A stretch of DNA of 64,000 nucleotides from Bradyrhizobium jicamae (GTDB lineage: Bacteria > Pseudomonadota > Alphaproteobacteria > Rhizobiales > Xanthobacteraceae): NCBI RefSeq assembly GCF_018130215.1, contig NZ_JAFCKQ010000002.1, positions 62,001-126,000 of the forward strand, in the 5' to 3' direction. Each line of letters starts with the position of its first letter. Position 1 is the first letter of the stretch. Positions 8,205 through 18,141 of the stretch are shown piece by piece. Under the pieces are notes generated by a model, which had not been told where the DNA came from, made no database searches, and saw only the letters and a list, made by a program, of their open reading frames with translations. The translations under genes and the position numbers were made by a program.

Positions 8205-9035
8205 ATGGCGCGGATGGTCACAACCCAACGCAAGGTGATCTCGACGGTTGCAGCCTGGCTGGTCGGCTTCCTGATCTTCTTCCCGATCCTCTGGATGGTA
8301 TTGGCGAGCTTCAAGACCGAGCTGGAGGCCTTCGCGATTCCGCCGTCGTTCCTGTTCTTCCACTGGACCACCGAGAACTACGTCACGGTTCAGGAACGCA
8401 GCGACTATTTCCACCACGCGCTCAACTCGATCATCATCGCCGGCGGATCGACGCTGATCGCGATGCTGATCGCGATCCCCGCGGCATGGTCGATGGCGTT
8501 CTCGCCGACCAAGCGGACCAAGGACATCCTGCTCTGGATGCTGTCGACCAAGATGATGCCGCCGGTCGGCGTGATGGTGCCGATCTATCTGATCTACCGG
8601 AATTTCGGCCTGCTCGACACCCGCACCGGGCTGGTCTTGATCCTGTGCCTCGGCAATCTGCCGATCGTGGTATGGATGCTGTTCACCTATTTCAAGGAAA
8701 TACCAAAGGACATCCTCGAGGCGGCGCGGATGGATGGTGCCACGATCGGGCGCGAGCTGGTTTATGTGCTGACGCCGATGGCGGTGCCGGGGCTCGCCTC
8801 GACCATGCTCCTCAACCTGATCCTGGCGTGGAACGAGGCGTTCTGGACGCTCAATCTGTCGACGCTCGAGGCCGCGCCGCTCACCGTGTTCATCGCGTCC
8901 TATTCCAGCCCGGAGGGATTGTTCTGGGCGAAATTGTCGGCGGCGTCGACGCTCGCGATCGCGCCCATTCTCGTGCTCGGCTGGTTCAGTCAGCGGCAGC
9001 TTGTCCGCGGCCTGACCTTCGGCGCGGTCAAGTAG
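8205..9035 (+). CDS. polyol ABC transporter permease (SmoG/MtlG-like)
   Basis: A 276-residue partner permease of the MalG type. It has an N-terminal membrane segment (about residues 12-34), several further hydrophobic segments and the EAA-loop sequence EAARMDGATIGRELVYVLTP. Gap to the preceding permease is 4 bp and to the ATPase gene 15 bp, so the three are translated from one message. Members of this family end shortly after a last membrane helix, as here (SQRQLVRGLTFGAVK). Confidence 0.93.
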   Translation: MARMVTTQRKVISTVAAWLVGFLIFFPILWMVLASFKTELEAFAIPPSFLFFHWTTENYVTVQERSDYFHHALNSIIIAGGSTLIAMLIAIPAAWSMAFSPTKRTKDILLWMLSTKMMPPVGVMVPIYLIYRNFGLLDTRTGLVLILCLGNLPIVVWMLFTYFKEIPKDILEAARMDGATIGRELVYVLTPMAVPGLASTMLLNLILAWNEAFWTLNLSTLEAAPLTVFIASYSSPEGLFWAKLSAASTLAIAPILVLGWFSQRQLVRGLTFGAVK

Positions 9036-9050
9036 CAGAAAGGCTTTTCC

Positions 9051-10058
<1,008 letters not shown>

Positions 10059-10142
10059 GACGCGGACGCCTTCAGGGGGTTCAAGCGCTCAGGCCGGGGC
10101 GAGACGCCCGCGCATCGCGGGCACAGGCAAAGGAAGAAGAAA

Positions 10143-10916
10143 ATGTATCTCGAAAAATTCAAGCTCGGCGGCAAGACCGCCATCATCACCGGCGGCGGCC
10201 AGGGTATCGGGCTCGCCTGCGCCGAGGCGCTGGCGGAGGCCGGCGCCAGGGTCGTCATCGGCGACCGCGATGCCAAGGTCGCCAACGACGCCAAGGCGGA
10301 GCTGAAGGCCAAGGGCTTTGACGCCGACGTTGCGGTGATGGACGTCACGGATTCGAAGCGAGTGTCCGAGGTCGCCGACGAGCTGGTGGCGAAGTACGGC
10401 AAGGTCGACATCCTCGTCAACAATGCCGGCATCGCGCGCAGCGAAACGCCGGCCGAGACGGTTGCCGACGAGCACTGGCTCAACGTCATCGACGTCAATC
10501 TGAACGGAACCTTCTGGTGCTGCCGCGCCTTCGGGAACCACATGCTGAAGGCGAAGTCCGGCACCATCGTCAACGTCGGCTCGATGTCCGGTTTCATCGT
10601 CAACAAGCCGCAGGAACAGTGTTTCTACAACGCCTCCAAGGCCGCCGTGCATCATCTGACCAAGTCGCTGGCTGCCGAATGGGGAACGCGCGGCGTCCGC
10701 GTCAACGCGGTGGCGCCGACCTATATCGAGACGCCGCTGAATGCCTTCGTGAAGAACAGTCCGAAAATGTACGACGCCTGGATCGGTGGAACCCCGATGG
10801 CCCGGATGGGCCAGGTCGACGAGATCGCCTCCGTGGTCCTGTTCCTGGCCTCCGAGGCGGCCAGCCTGATGACCGGAAGCATCGTTTTGGTCGATGGCGG
10901 CTACACTTGCTGGTAA
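10143..10916 (+). CDS. short-chain dehydrogenase/reductase, probable polyol dehydrogenase (SmoS/RbtD-like)
   Basis: A 257-residue classical SDR. The cofactor loop TGGGQGIG is at residues 16-23, LVNNAG at 91-96, and the catalytic Ser149, Tyr162 and Lys166 (YNASK) are in place. The start follows an AAGGAAGAAG ribosome site. Between a polyol importer and two sugar kinases it most likely oxidises an imported sugar alcohol to the ketose in the cytoplasm. It occupies the place held by the long-chain mannitol dehydrogenase mtlD in the Pseudomonas mtl operon. With the ribulokinase-like neighbour, ribitol or an arabitol is a reasonable guess. Confidence 0.9.
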   Translation: MYLEKFKLGGKTAIITGGGQGIGLACAEALAEAGARVVIGDRDAKVANDAKAELKAKGFDADVAVMDVTDSKRVSEVADELVAKYGKVDILVNNAGIARSETPAETVADEHWLNVIDVNLNGTFWCCRAFGNHMLKAKSGTIVNVGSMSGFIVNKPQEQCFYNASKAAVHHLTKSLAAEWGTRGVRVNAVAPTYIETPLNAFVKNSPKMYDAWIGGTPMARMGQVDEIASVVLFLASEAASLMTGSIVLVDGGYTCW

Positions 10917-11003
10917 GCTCGCGCCAAGCCAGGGCATGATCCCTCGCGACAAGCGCGCAGCGTTTGCGCGGCGATCATGCCGAAACGAGAATAGAGCGCG
11001 ACG

Positions 11004-12659
11004 ATGCGGCAAGCCTATATCGGGGTGGACGTCGGGAGCACCAGCGCCCGGGCAGGTGTATTCGACGAAGCCGGAAAGCTGCTGGGTGCAGCCAAGCATC
11101 CGATCCGGGTCTGGCACGAGGCCGGCGATATCGTCGAGCAGTCCTCGGAGGACATCTGGGCAGCCTGCACGGCTTCAGTCCGCAACGCGATGCGCGAGGC
11201 CGCGGTCGCGGCCGAGCACGTCAAGGGCATCGGGTTCGATGCGACCTGCTCGCTGGTGGTGCTCGACAGGGCCGGACAGCCGCTGACCGTCAGCCCGTCG
11301 GGCGATCACGCGCGCAACGTCGTGGTCTGGATGGACCATCGCGCGATGGACGAAACCCGGTTCGTCAATGCGACCGGCGATCGCGTGCTGCGCTATGTCG
11401 GCGGCGTCATCTCGCCGGAAATGGAGATCCCGAAGATCCTCTGGCTGAAGCGGCATCTGCCCGCGACCTTCGAGGGCGCCGGACACTTCTTCGATCTTGC
11501 CGACTTTCTCTCGTTCCGTGCCACCGGATCGCTGGCGCGATCGACCTGCACGGTCACCTGCAAGTGGACCTATGTCGCAGGCGAGGGCGGCTGGAGCGAG
11601 GCTTTCTTCAAGCGGGTCGGGCTTGATTCGCTGGCCGCCGACCGCTTCGCTCGGATCGGCACCGAGATCGTCCCGCCCGGCTCGCCGCTCGGCCGCGGGC
11701 TGTCGGAGGCTGCCTCGCGCGATCTCGGTTTGATGCCGGGGACGGCGGTCGGCGCCTCGCTGATCGATGCCCATGCCGGTGGCGTCGGCGCGATCGGCGG
11801 CCGTGACGGAACCGGCGCCGAGGTCGATGTCTGCAAGCGCCTCGCCTACATCATGGGAACGTCGGCCTGCATCATGGCGACGACGGTCGAACCCTGCTTC
11901 GTGCCGGGTGTCTGGGGGCCGTATTTCGAGGGCATGGTGCCGGGCTTCTGGCTGAACGAGGGTGGCCAATCCGCAGCCGGGGCTGCGATCGATCATCTGC
12001 TGCGTTCACACCCGGCGCATGCCGAAGCCCAGGCCGCGGCGAAGGTCGACGGCGTCGATATCATCGAGTTCCTGGAGAAGCGCATTCTGGCGCGGGCGGG
12101 CAACGCAGGCGCCACGGCACTGCTCGGGCGCAATGTTCATGTCCTGCCCGAATTCCTCGGCAACCGCTCGCCCTATGCCGATCCCGGCTCGCACGCCGTG
12201 ATTGCCGGGCTCGACCTCGACACCGACATATCGGCGCTGGAGCGGCTGTTCATCGCCGGCCTGTGCGGGCTCGCCTACGGACTTGCCGACGTCATCGACG
12301 CGTTGCAGGCCCATGGTGCCAGTGGCAAGACCATCGTGATCGGCGGCGGCGCGAGCCGGAGCCCGCTGGTGCGGCAGATCATGGCCGACACGACGGGCTA
12401 TGTGGTGGCGCTGCCGCAGACACAGGAGCCTGTGCTGCTGGGCGCCGCGATGCTGGGCGCGGTCGCCAGCGGTGCGCACAATTCAATCAACGCGGCGATG
12501 GCCGGCATGTCGGCGCTTGGTCGCCTCAGCGAGCCGACCAGACCAGACTTGGCCGAGTTCCACCAACGCAAGCGCGTGGTGCACAAGATGCTCCGCGATC
12601 TCGACCGCGGGGCGCGCGAAGCCATGAAGCGGGCTCCCGGCGAATTGCCGTCGACATGA
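11004..12659 (+). CDS. FGGY-family kinase, D-ribulokinase type
   Basis: A 551-residue sugar kinase. The N-terminal phosphate loop GVDVGSTSARAGVFD and the stretch GIGFDATCSLVVLD, followed by a RNVVVWMDHRA motif, are characteristic of the ribulokinase subgroup that includes eukaryotic FGGY and bacterial D-ribulokinases. The ATP-binding GGGASRSPLVRQI lies near residue 450. It should phosphorylate the ketose made by the adjacent dehydrogenase, giving ribulose- or xylulose-5-phosphate for the pentose phosphate pathway. It holds the position of mtlY in the Pseudomonas mtl operon. A 12-bp gap separates it from the PfkB kinase. Confidence 0.9.
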   Translation: MRQAYIGVDVGSTSARAGVFDEAGKLLGAAKHPIRVWHEAGDIVEQSSEDIWAACTASVRNAMREAAVAAEHVKGIGFDATCSLVVLDRAGQPLTVSPSGDHARNVVVWMDHRAMDETRFVNATGDRVLRYVGGVISPEMEIPKILWLKRHLPATFEGAGHFFDLADFLSFRATGSLARSTCTVTCKWTYVAGEGGWSEAFFKRVGLDSLAADRFARIGTEIVPPGSPLGRGLSEAASRDLGLMPGTAVGASLIDAHAGGVGAIGGRDGTGAEVDVCKRLAYIMGTSACIMATTVEPCFVPGVWGPYFEGMVPGFWLNEGGQSAAGAAIDHLLRSHPAHAEAQAAAKVDGVDIIEFLEKRILARAGNAGATALLGRNVHVLPEFLGNRSPYADPGSHAVIAGLDLDTDISALERLFIAGLCGLAYGLADVIDALQAHGASGKTIVIGGGASRSPLVRQIMADTTGYVVALPQTQEPVLLGAAMLGAVASGAHNSINAAMAGMSALGRLSEPTRPDLAEFHQRKRVVHKMLRDLDRGAREAMKRAPGELPST

Positions 12660-12671
12660 GGTGTTTGCGAC

Positions 12672-13610
12672 ATGCTGCTCAGTTGCGGAGATGCGCTGAT
12701 CGATTTCCTGCCGTCGAGGACGGCGGATGGACGCGAGGCCCTGACGCCGGCAGTCGGCGGCTCCTGTCTCAACATCGCGATCGGAGCCGCGCGGCTCGAT
12801 GTGCCCACCGGCTTCGTCGGCGGCATCGCCAACGACACGTTCGGCACAATGATCGCCGATCATGCCATGAACTCGGCAGTCGATCTCCGCTATGCGACGC
12901 GCAGCGATGACCAGGCGACACTGGCGTTCGCCCGCGTCACCGGAACCGAGACCCAATACGCGTTCTATGATGCCGACACGGCGTCGCGAAACTGGGTCTA
13001 TCGGCGCAATGCGATTGCGTTCAGGGACATTTCCTGCCTGCACACCGGCTCGACCACGCTGGTCCATGACAAGGGCGCGGCGGAGACGCTGGCCTTCATC
13101 GAGGACGCGCGACGGGGCGTGACGATCTCGCTCGACCCGAACTGCCGGCCGAACCTCGTCAAGGACAAGGACCTCTATCGCGGGCGGATTTCGACGTTCT
13201 GCCGCACGGCCGACATCGTCAAGATGTCGGACGTCGACTTCGCCTATCTGTTCGGCGATGAGCCGTATGCCGAGCGGGCTGCAGCGCTGCTCGCGGACGG
13301 TACATCGCTCGTCGTCATCACCCGCGGCAACAACGGCGCCTGCGCCTGGCATCAGCAGGCAGGGATGATCGAGGCTGACGCCCCCGTGGTGAAGGTGGTC
13401 GATACGATCGGCGCCGGCGACAGTTTCCAGTCGGCCCTGCTGGCGGCGCTGCACCGGCTCGACCGGATCGCGCGACAGAAGCTGGCCGAGGTCTCCGCGG
13501 CCGAGCTCAGGCGCGTGCTGTCCTTTGCCTGCAAATGCGCCGCGTTCACCTGCACCCGCGCCGGCGCCGATCCGCCGCGCAGCCGCGAATTGCCGACCGA
13601 CTATTGGTAG
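12672..13610 (+). CDS. PfkB-family carbohydrate kinase (fructokinase-like, MtlZ position)
   Basis: A 312-residue ribokinase-fold kinase. The substrate-binding GGSCLN is at residues 29-34; the anion-hole and catalytic base motif DTIGAGDSF is at 244-252, with Asp250 catalytic. It would phosphorylate fructose (from mannitol or sorbitol) or a related ketose. It is the last gene of the importer operon, matching mtlZ. With two kinases of different families behind one dehydrogenase, the operon can probably process both hexitols and pentitols. Confidence 0.88.
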   Translation: MLLSCGDALIDFLPSRTADGREALTPAVGGSCLNIAIGAARLDVPTGFVGGIANDTFGTMIADHAMNSAVDLRYATRSDDQATLAFARVTGTETQYAFYDADTASRNWVYRRNAIAFRDISCLHTGSTTLVHDKGAAETLAFIEDARRGVTISLDPNCRPNLVKDKDLYRGRISTFCRTADIVKMSDVDFAYLFGDEPYAERAAALLADGTSLVVITRGNNGACAWHQQAGMIEADAPVVKVVDTIGAGDSFQSALLAALHRLDRIARQKLAEVSAAELRRVLSFACKCAAFTCTRAGADPPRSRELPTDYW

Positions 13611-13728
13611 GCCATGCGGGATCGCTGCCGCGTGGCCTGTCGCCATGCGTCAGGTGCGATGGACTTGGCGCGAGCGGCGCGGCACCATGCCGCCGGCCGA
13701 CCAAATCCGACGTGAGCGCCTTTCCGAT

Positions 13729-15150
13729 ATGAGCGACGATCCCTGTCTTCTGCCCGCCGTTGAGCTTCGCGCCCGCATTGGCCGCAAGGAGTTGTCGCCC
13801 GTCGAGATCGTGCGTGCCGTGCTGGCTCGTGCCGAGCGGTTGCAGCCCGAACTGAACTGCTTCATCACCCTGTGCGGTGACGAGGCGATGGCGCAGGCCA
13901 GGACCGCCGAGCGGAAAATCATGGCCGGCGAGCCGCTCGGCCTGCTGGATGGCATCCCCTTCACGGTCAAGGACATCGTCAACACCAGGGGCGTGCGGAC
14001 CACGTTCGGCGCGGTGCCGTTCAAGGACAATGTGCCCGATACCGACGCCGTCGCGGTGGCGCGGCTTCGTGCGCAGGGCGGAATATTGATCGGCAAGACC
14101 ACGACGCCCGAGTTCGGCAGCAAGTGCCTGACCGACTCGCCGCTGTTCGGCCGCACCCGCAATGCGTGGAGCGCCGAACGTTCCAGCGGCGGCTCCAGCG
14201 GCGGTGCGGCGGTCGCGGTTGCAAGCGGCATCGCGCCGCTGGCGGTTGCGACTGACGGTGGCGGCTCGACCCGGATTCCTGCCGCCTGCAACGGCGTGGT
14301 CGGGATCAAGCAGAGCAATGGCGTGATTCCGCACAGCCAGGTGCAGGACGCCTTCGGCAACCAGACCTACGTCACGCCGACCACGCGCACCGTGGCCGAC
14401 ACCGCGCTGATGATGCAGGCGATGGCCGGCGAGGATGCCTCCGACCCCTGGTCGATCGGCGTTCCGGTGCCCGACTATCTCGACACGGCCGCGCCGCGCG
14501 GAGATCTCCGCGGCAAGCGGGTGCTTTACTGCCTGTCGCCGCCGGGACGCCCGGTCACCGCCGACGTCGCTGCCACCTTCAAGGCAAGCCTCGACCGGCT
14601 CGCCGGTCTCGGTGCCGAGCTCGAGGAGTTCTCCGGCGATGGCTTCGATATCGAGCCGATCTGGCGTGCCATCAACCACACCGCCTGGCGCACGCGATTC
14701 GAGAAGCTCGCCGCCGATCATCCCGATGATCTCAGCCCGACCTTCCTCAAGCAGCTCGCGCTCGCCTCGAAGGTCTCGGGCGTCGATTTCCAGCAGGCGA
14801 TGTTCGATCGCACCGCGCTGTTCCGGCGCATCCAGGCGCTGCTCGCGCGCGGCGACTTCCTGGCGATGCCGACCCTGACCCGCACGGCGCTGCCGATCGA
14901 CCAGGACCTGTTCGGCACCATCGACATCGACGGGCAGAGCTTTGACAGCGTGCGGCCCCACTGGTTTCCCTGGACCATGCTGTTCAACATGACCGGGCAC
15001 CCCGCGGTCAGCGTTCCCTCGGGCTTCGGCCGCGACGGCCTGCCGATCGGCCTGCACCTGGTCGGCCGTTTCCGCGCCGACGCCGAACTGCTGCGGATTG
15101 CGGCGCTGTTCGAGGCCTCGAGCGACCTGCTTGGCCGCTGGCCGGCCTGA
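13729..15150 (+). CDS. amidase (amidase-signature family)
   Basis: A 473-residue amidase-signature hydrolase. The Ser-cisSer-Lys triad is visible: Lys81 (FTVKD), Ser156 (SSGGSSGG) and Ser180 (DGGGSTRIP). I start at the ATG at 13729, which gives the usual family length; the same frame runs back into the kinase gene but that part is not conserved. The enzyme releases ammonia or an amine from an amide. An oligopeptide-type importer follows on the same strand after 140 bp, so its substrate may be an imported amide or peptide derivative. The start is not firm because no strong ribosome site precedes it. Confidence 0.88.
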   Translation: MSDDPCLLPAVELRARIGRKELSPVEIVRAVLARAERLQPELNCFITLCGDEAMAQARTAERKIMAGEPLGLLDGIPFTVKDIVNTRGVRTTFGAVPFKDNVPDTDAVAVARLRAQGGILIGKTTTPEFGSKCLTDSPLFGRTRNAWSAERSSGGSSGGAAVAVASGIAPLAVATDGGGSTRIPAACNGVVGIKQSNGVIPHSQVQDAFGNQTYVTPTTRTVADTALMMQAMAGEDASDPWSIGVPVPDYLDTAAPRGDLRGKRVLYCLSPPGRPVTADVAATFKASLDRLAGLGAELEEFSGDGFDIEPIWRAINHTAWRTRFEKLAADHPDDLSPTFLKQLALASKVSGVDFQQAMFDRTALFRRIQALLARGDFLAMPTLTRTALPIDQDLFGTIDIDGQSFDSVRPHWFPWTMLFNMTGHPAVSVPSGFGRDGLPIGLHLVGRFRADAELLRIAALFEASSDLLGRWPA

Positions 15151-15211
15151 CGCACGCGGCCTGATCGAATAGGGGGCTTGCATTCGCGGGCGAACATGTT
15201 GAAACGTTCAA

Positions 15212-15261
15212 TGGCGTTTTCAAGCGAAGCGGACCCCGGTTCGCGTGAAGAAGACGCGCCA
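15212..15261 (+). repeat. dispersed palindromic repeat (GGCGTTTTCAAGCGAAG family)
   Basis: TGGCGTTTTCAAGCGAAG and the imperfectly complementary TTCGCGTGAAGAAGACGCGCCA form a hairpin in the gap between amidase and permease. A related left arm (GGGCGTTTTCGAGCGAAGTG) recurs at 26569. I recognise this as a common intergenic repeat of Bradyrhizobium from memory. It ends about 30 bp before the permease start, so it may affect read-through from the amidase. Confidence 0.6.
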
Positions 15262-15290
15262 AAGCGAAACGTCCCTGAATCCCGGCGCGC

Positions 15291-16241
15291 ATGAGCGTTT
15301 TTGTCCTACGGCGGATCCTGACCCTGGTGGCGACACTGTTCGCCGCCTCGTTGATCATTTTCCTCGTGCTGGATGCGCTGCCCGGCAATGCCGCGCAGAT
15401 GCTGATGGGCGCCGATGCCTCACCCGACGCGGTGCGCGCGCTCACCGTCAAGCTCGGGCTCGACCAGCCCCTGGCCTATCGCTATCTGCTGTGGATCAAG
15501 GGCATGGCGGTCGGCGACCTCGGCAACAGCTATGTCTATGGCACGCCGGTCGCGGGCCTGATCGCGGAGCGACTGGTACTGACCATTCCGCTTGCGATCA
15601 TGTCGATGCTGATCACGGTGGTGCTGGCGCTCTCCGCCGGCATCTACACTGCCGCCAACCACAACAGGATCGGCGACGTCGGTGTGATGTCGTTGACCCA
15701 GATCGGCATCGCGCTGCCGAATTTCTGGTTCGCGATCCTGCTGATCCTGCTGTTCGCGGTGAAGCTGCAATGGCTGTCCGCCGGCGGTTTTGCCGGCTGG
15801 GACGACGGCATCTGGCCGGGAGTCAAGTCGCTGCTGCTGCCGGCGATCTCGCTCGCGGTGGTGCAGGCCGCGATCCTCGCCCGCGTCACCCGCTCGGCCG
15901 TGCTCGAGGTGCTGCGCGAGGATTTCGTGCGCACCGCGCGCGCGAAGGGGCTCGGCAAGCGCGAGGTGCTGTGGCGCCACGTGCTGCGCAACGCCATGAT
16001 CCCGGTGATGACCGTCATGGGCCTGCAATTCGCCAATCTGCTGGCCGGCACCATCGTGATCGAGAACGTGTTCTATCTGCCGGGCCTCGGCCGCCTGATC
16101 TTCCAGTCGATCGCCAACCGCGACCTGATCGTGGTGCGCAACTGCGTGATGCTGCTGGCGGCGATGGTCGTCATCGTCAATTTCGTGGTCGACGTGCTCT
16201 ACGCCTTCATCGATCCGCGCATCAAGGTCGCCAACCTGTGA
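15291..16241 (+). CDS. oligopeptide-type ABC transporter permease (DppB/OppB-like)
   Basis: A 316-residue inner-membrane permease. It has the N-terminal MSVFVLRRILTLVATLF helix typical of DppB, six hydrophobic segments, and a cytoplasmic docking loop with the sequence RTARAKGLGKREVLWRHVLR (about residues 205-225). Its GTGA stop/start overlap with the next permease shows translational coupling. Together they form the channel of the importer that follows the amidase; peptides, opines, nickel or glycosides are all transported by this family. Confidence 0.93.
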   Translation: MSVFVLRRILTLVATLFAASLIIFLVLDALPGNAAQMLMGADASPDAVRALTVKLGLDQPLAYRYLLWIKGMAVGDLGNSYVYGTPVAGLIAERLVLTIPLAIMSMLITVVLALSAGIYTAANHNRIGDVGVMSLTQIGIALPNFWFAILLILLFAVKLQWLSAGGFAGWDDGIWPGVKSLLLPAISLAVVQAAILARVTRSAVLEVLREDFVRTARAKGLGKREVLWRHVLRNAMIPVMTVMGLQFANLLAGTIVIENVFYLPGLGRLIFQSIANRDLIVVRNCVMLLAAMVVIVNFVVDVLYAFIDPRIKVANL

Positions 16242-17128
16242 GCGCGCCGCTGACCGCGACAGCATCCGCGATCCCGCCGGGCACGAGGCCGGCAACGGGC
16301 TTCTGGCGCCGCGCGCTGCGCCACCGCAGTTTCGTACTGGGCGCCGCGCTGAGCCTGCTGGTGCTCGGTGCCGCCCTGCTGTCGCTGATCTGGACGCCGT
16401 GGTCGGCCTACGACATCGACGTCGCCGCGAAACTGCATCCACCGTCGGCGGCGCATTGGCTCGGCACCGACGTGCTCGGCCGCGACATCGCCTCGCTGCT
16501 GCTGGTCGGCGCGCGCTCCACCATCATGGTCGGCGTCATCGCGGTAGGCATCGGGCTGACCTTCGGCGTCTGTCTCGGCCTGATCGCGGCCGCCCGCAAG
16601 GGCCGGACCGAGGAACTGATCATGCGGATGAGCGACTTCACCTTTGCCTTTCCCGCCGTGCTGTCGGCGATCATGCTCGCCGCCGTGGTCGGGCCCGGCA
16701 TGGTGACCTCGATCACCGCGATTGGCATTTTCCAGATCCCGATCTTCGTCCGCGTCACCCGCGGATCGGCCAATGCGGTCTGGGCACGCGAATTCGTGCT
16801 TGCCGCGCGCGCCGCCGGCAAGGGCAAGCTCCGCATCACCATCGAGCATGTGCTGCCGAACATCCTGTCGATCCTGATCGTGCAGGCGACGATCCAGTTC
16901 GCGCTTGCGATCCTCGCCGAAGCCGCGCTGTCCTACCTCGGCCTCGGGACGCAGCCGCCGCAGCCGTCCTGGGGACGCATGCTCAATGATGCGCAGACGC
17001 TGCTGTTCCAGTCGCCGATGCTGGCGGTCTATCCGGGAGCTGCGATCGCCATCGCCGTGCTCGGCCTCAATCTGCTTGGCGACGGGCTGCGCGATTTGCT
17101 CGATCCGCGGCTGGCGCGAGAGCGTTGA
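16238..17128 (+). CDS. oligopeptide-type ABC transporter permease (DppC/OppC-like)
   Basis: A 296-residue DppC-type permease. I chose GTG at 16238, which overlaps the stop of the DppB-like gene by 4 bp; the frame is open further upstream but only as a shadow of that gene. The first membrane helix is at about residues 28-50. The conserved GTDVLGRDIASLLLVGARST and the docking loop VLAARAAGKGKLRITIEHVL are present. The protein ends in GDGLRDLLDPRL, the usual family terminus. Confidence 0.92.
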   Translation: MSAPLTATASAIPPGTRPATGFWRRALRHRSFVLGAALSLLVLGAALLSLIWTPWSAYDIDVAAKLHPPSAAHWLGTDVLGRDIASLLLVGARSTIMVGVIAVGIGLTFGVCLGLIAAARKGRTEELIMRMSDFTFAFPAVLSAIMLAAVVGPGMVTSITAIGIFQIPIFVRVTRGSANAVWAREFVLAARAAGKGKLRITIEHVLPNILSILIVQATIQFALAILAEAALSYLGLGTQPPQPSWGRMLNDAQTLLFQSPMLAVYPGAAIAIAVLGLNLLGDGLRDLLDPRLARER

Positions 17129-17130
17129 CC

Positions 17131-18141
17131 GTGAACAGTTCAACCGGCACACCCGTGATCGAGGTCAGGGATCTCGGCATCCGCCTCAACACCAGCCGCG
17201 GCCCGGCACAGGCCGTGCGCGGCGTCAGCTTTGCGCTGAAGCGCGGCGAGACGCTCGGGCTGGTCGGCGAATCCGGCTGCGGCAAGTCGATCACTGCGCT
17301 GGCGCTGATGGGCCTGCTGCCGGACAGCGCCGTCGTCAGCGGCAGCATCCGGCTCGACGGCTCGGAACTGATAGGCCTGTCCGATACGAGCTACTGCAAG
17401 CTGCGCGGCAACCGCATCAGCATGATCTTCCAGGAGCCGATGACCGCGCTCAACCCGATGCACACGATCGGGCGGCAGGTCGCCGAGCCGTTGCGGCGGC
17501 ACACCGGCTGCTCGACGGCGGAGGCACGCAAGCAGGCGATCAGCCTGCTCGATCGGGTCGGCTTGCCCGATGCGGCGAAGCGCGTCGATGCCTATCCGCA
17601 CCAGTTCTCCGGCGGCCAGCGCCAGCGCATCACCATTGCGATGGCGCTGGCGTGCCAGCCGGATGTGTTGATCGCCGACGAGCCGACCACTGCGCTCGAC
17701 GTCACGATCCAGGGACAGATCCTCGACCTGATCGCCGACCTGGTCGAGGAGCGTGGCATGTCGATGATCCTGATCTCGCACGATCTCGGCGTCATCGCCG
17801 AGAACGTCCAGCGCATGATGGTGATGTATGGCGGCACCGTGGTCGAAAGCGGCGAGACCAACGCGGTGTTCACGCGGATGGGGCATCCCTATACGCAGGG
17901 CCTGTTCCGCGCCCGCCCGCGGCTCGGCGCGCCAAAGGGCACGCGGCTGACGACCATTGCCGGCACCGTGCCCGAGCTTGCCGATCTGCCCGCGGGCTGC
18001 ACCTTCGCCGACCGCTGCGGCATCGTCGAGCCACGTTGCCGCGCGGCGCTGCCGGCCGTGGTGGAGGTGGGGCGCTCCCATGGCGTGCGCTGCCTCAGGA
18101 CCGATGTCTCGATGACCGCTCCGATCGGTGCCGGCACATGA
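17131..18141 (+). CDS. oligopeptide-type ABC transporter ATP-binding protein (DppD/OppD-like)
   Basis: A 336-residue ATPase: Walker A GESGCGKS, signature FSGGQRQR, Walker [13 protein letters not shown], switch His in LISHDLGV. The C-terminal oligopeptide-family extension contains the cysteine cluster CTFADRCGIVEPRC. I list GTG at 17131. A TTG at 17125, which overlaps the previous stop, would add two residues and cannot be excluded. The stop overlaps the next ATG by 4 bp. Confidence 0.92.
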   Translation: MNSSTGTPVIEVRDLGIRLNTSRGPAQAVRGVSFALKRGETLGLVGESGCGKSITALALMGLLPDSAVVSGSIRLDGSELIGLSDTSYCKLRGNRISMIFQEPMTALNPMHTIGRQVAEPLRRHTGCSTAEARKQAISLLDRVGLPDAAKRVDAYPHQFSGGQRQRITIAMALACQPDVLIADEPTTALDVTIQGQILDLIADLVEERGMSMILISHDLGVIAENVQRMMVMYGGTVVESGETNAVFTRMGHPYTQGLFRARPRLGAPKGTRLTTIAGTVPELADLPAGCTFADRCGIVEPRCRAALPAVVEVGRSHGVRCLRTDVSMTAPIGAGT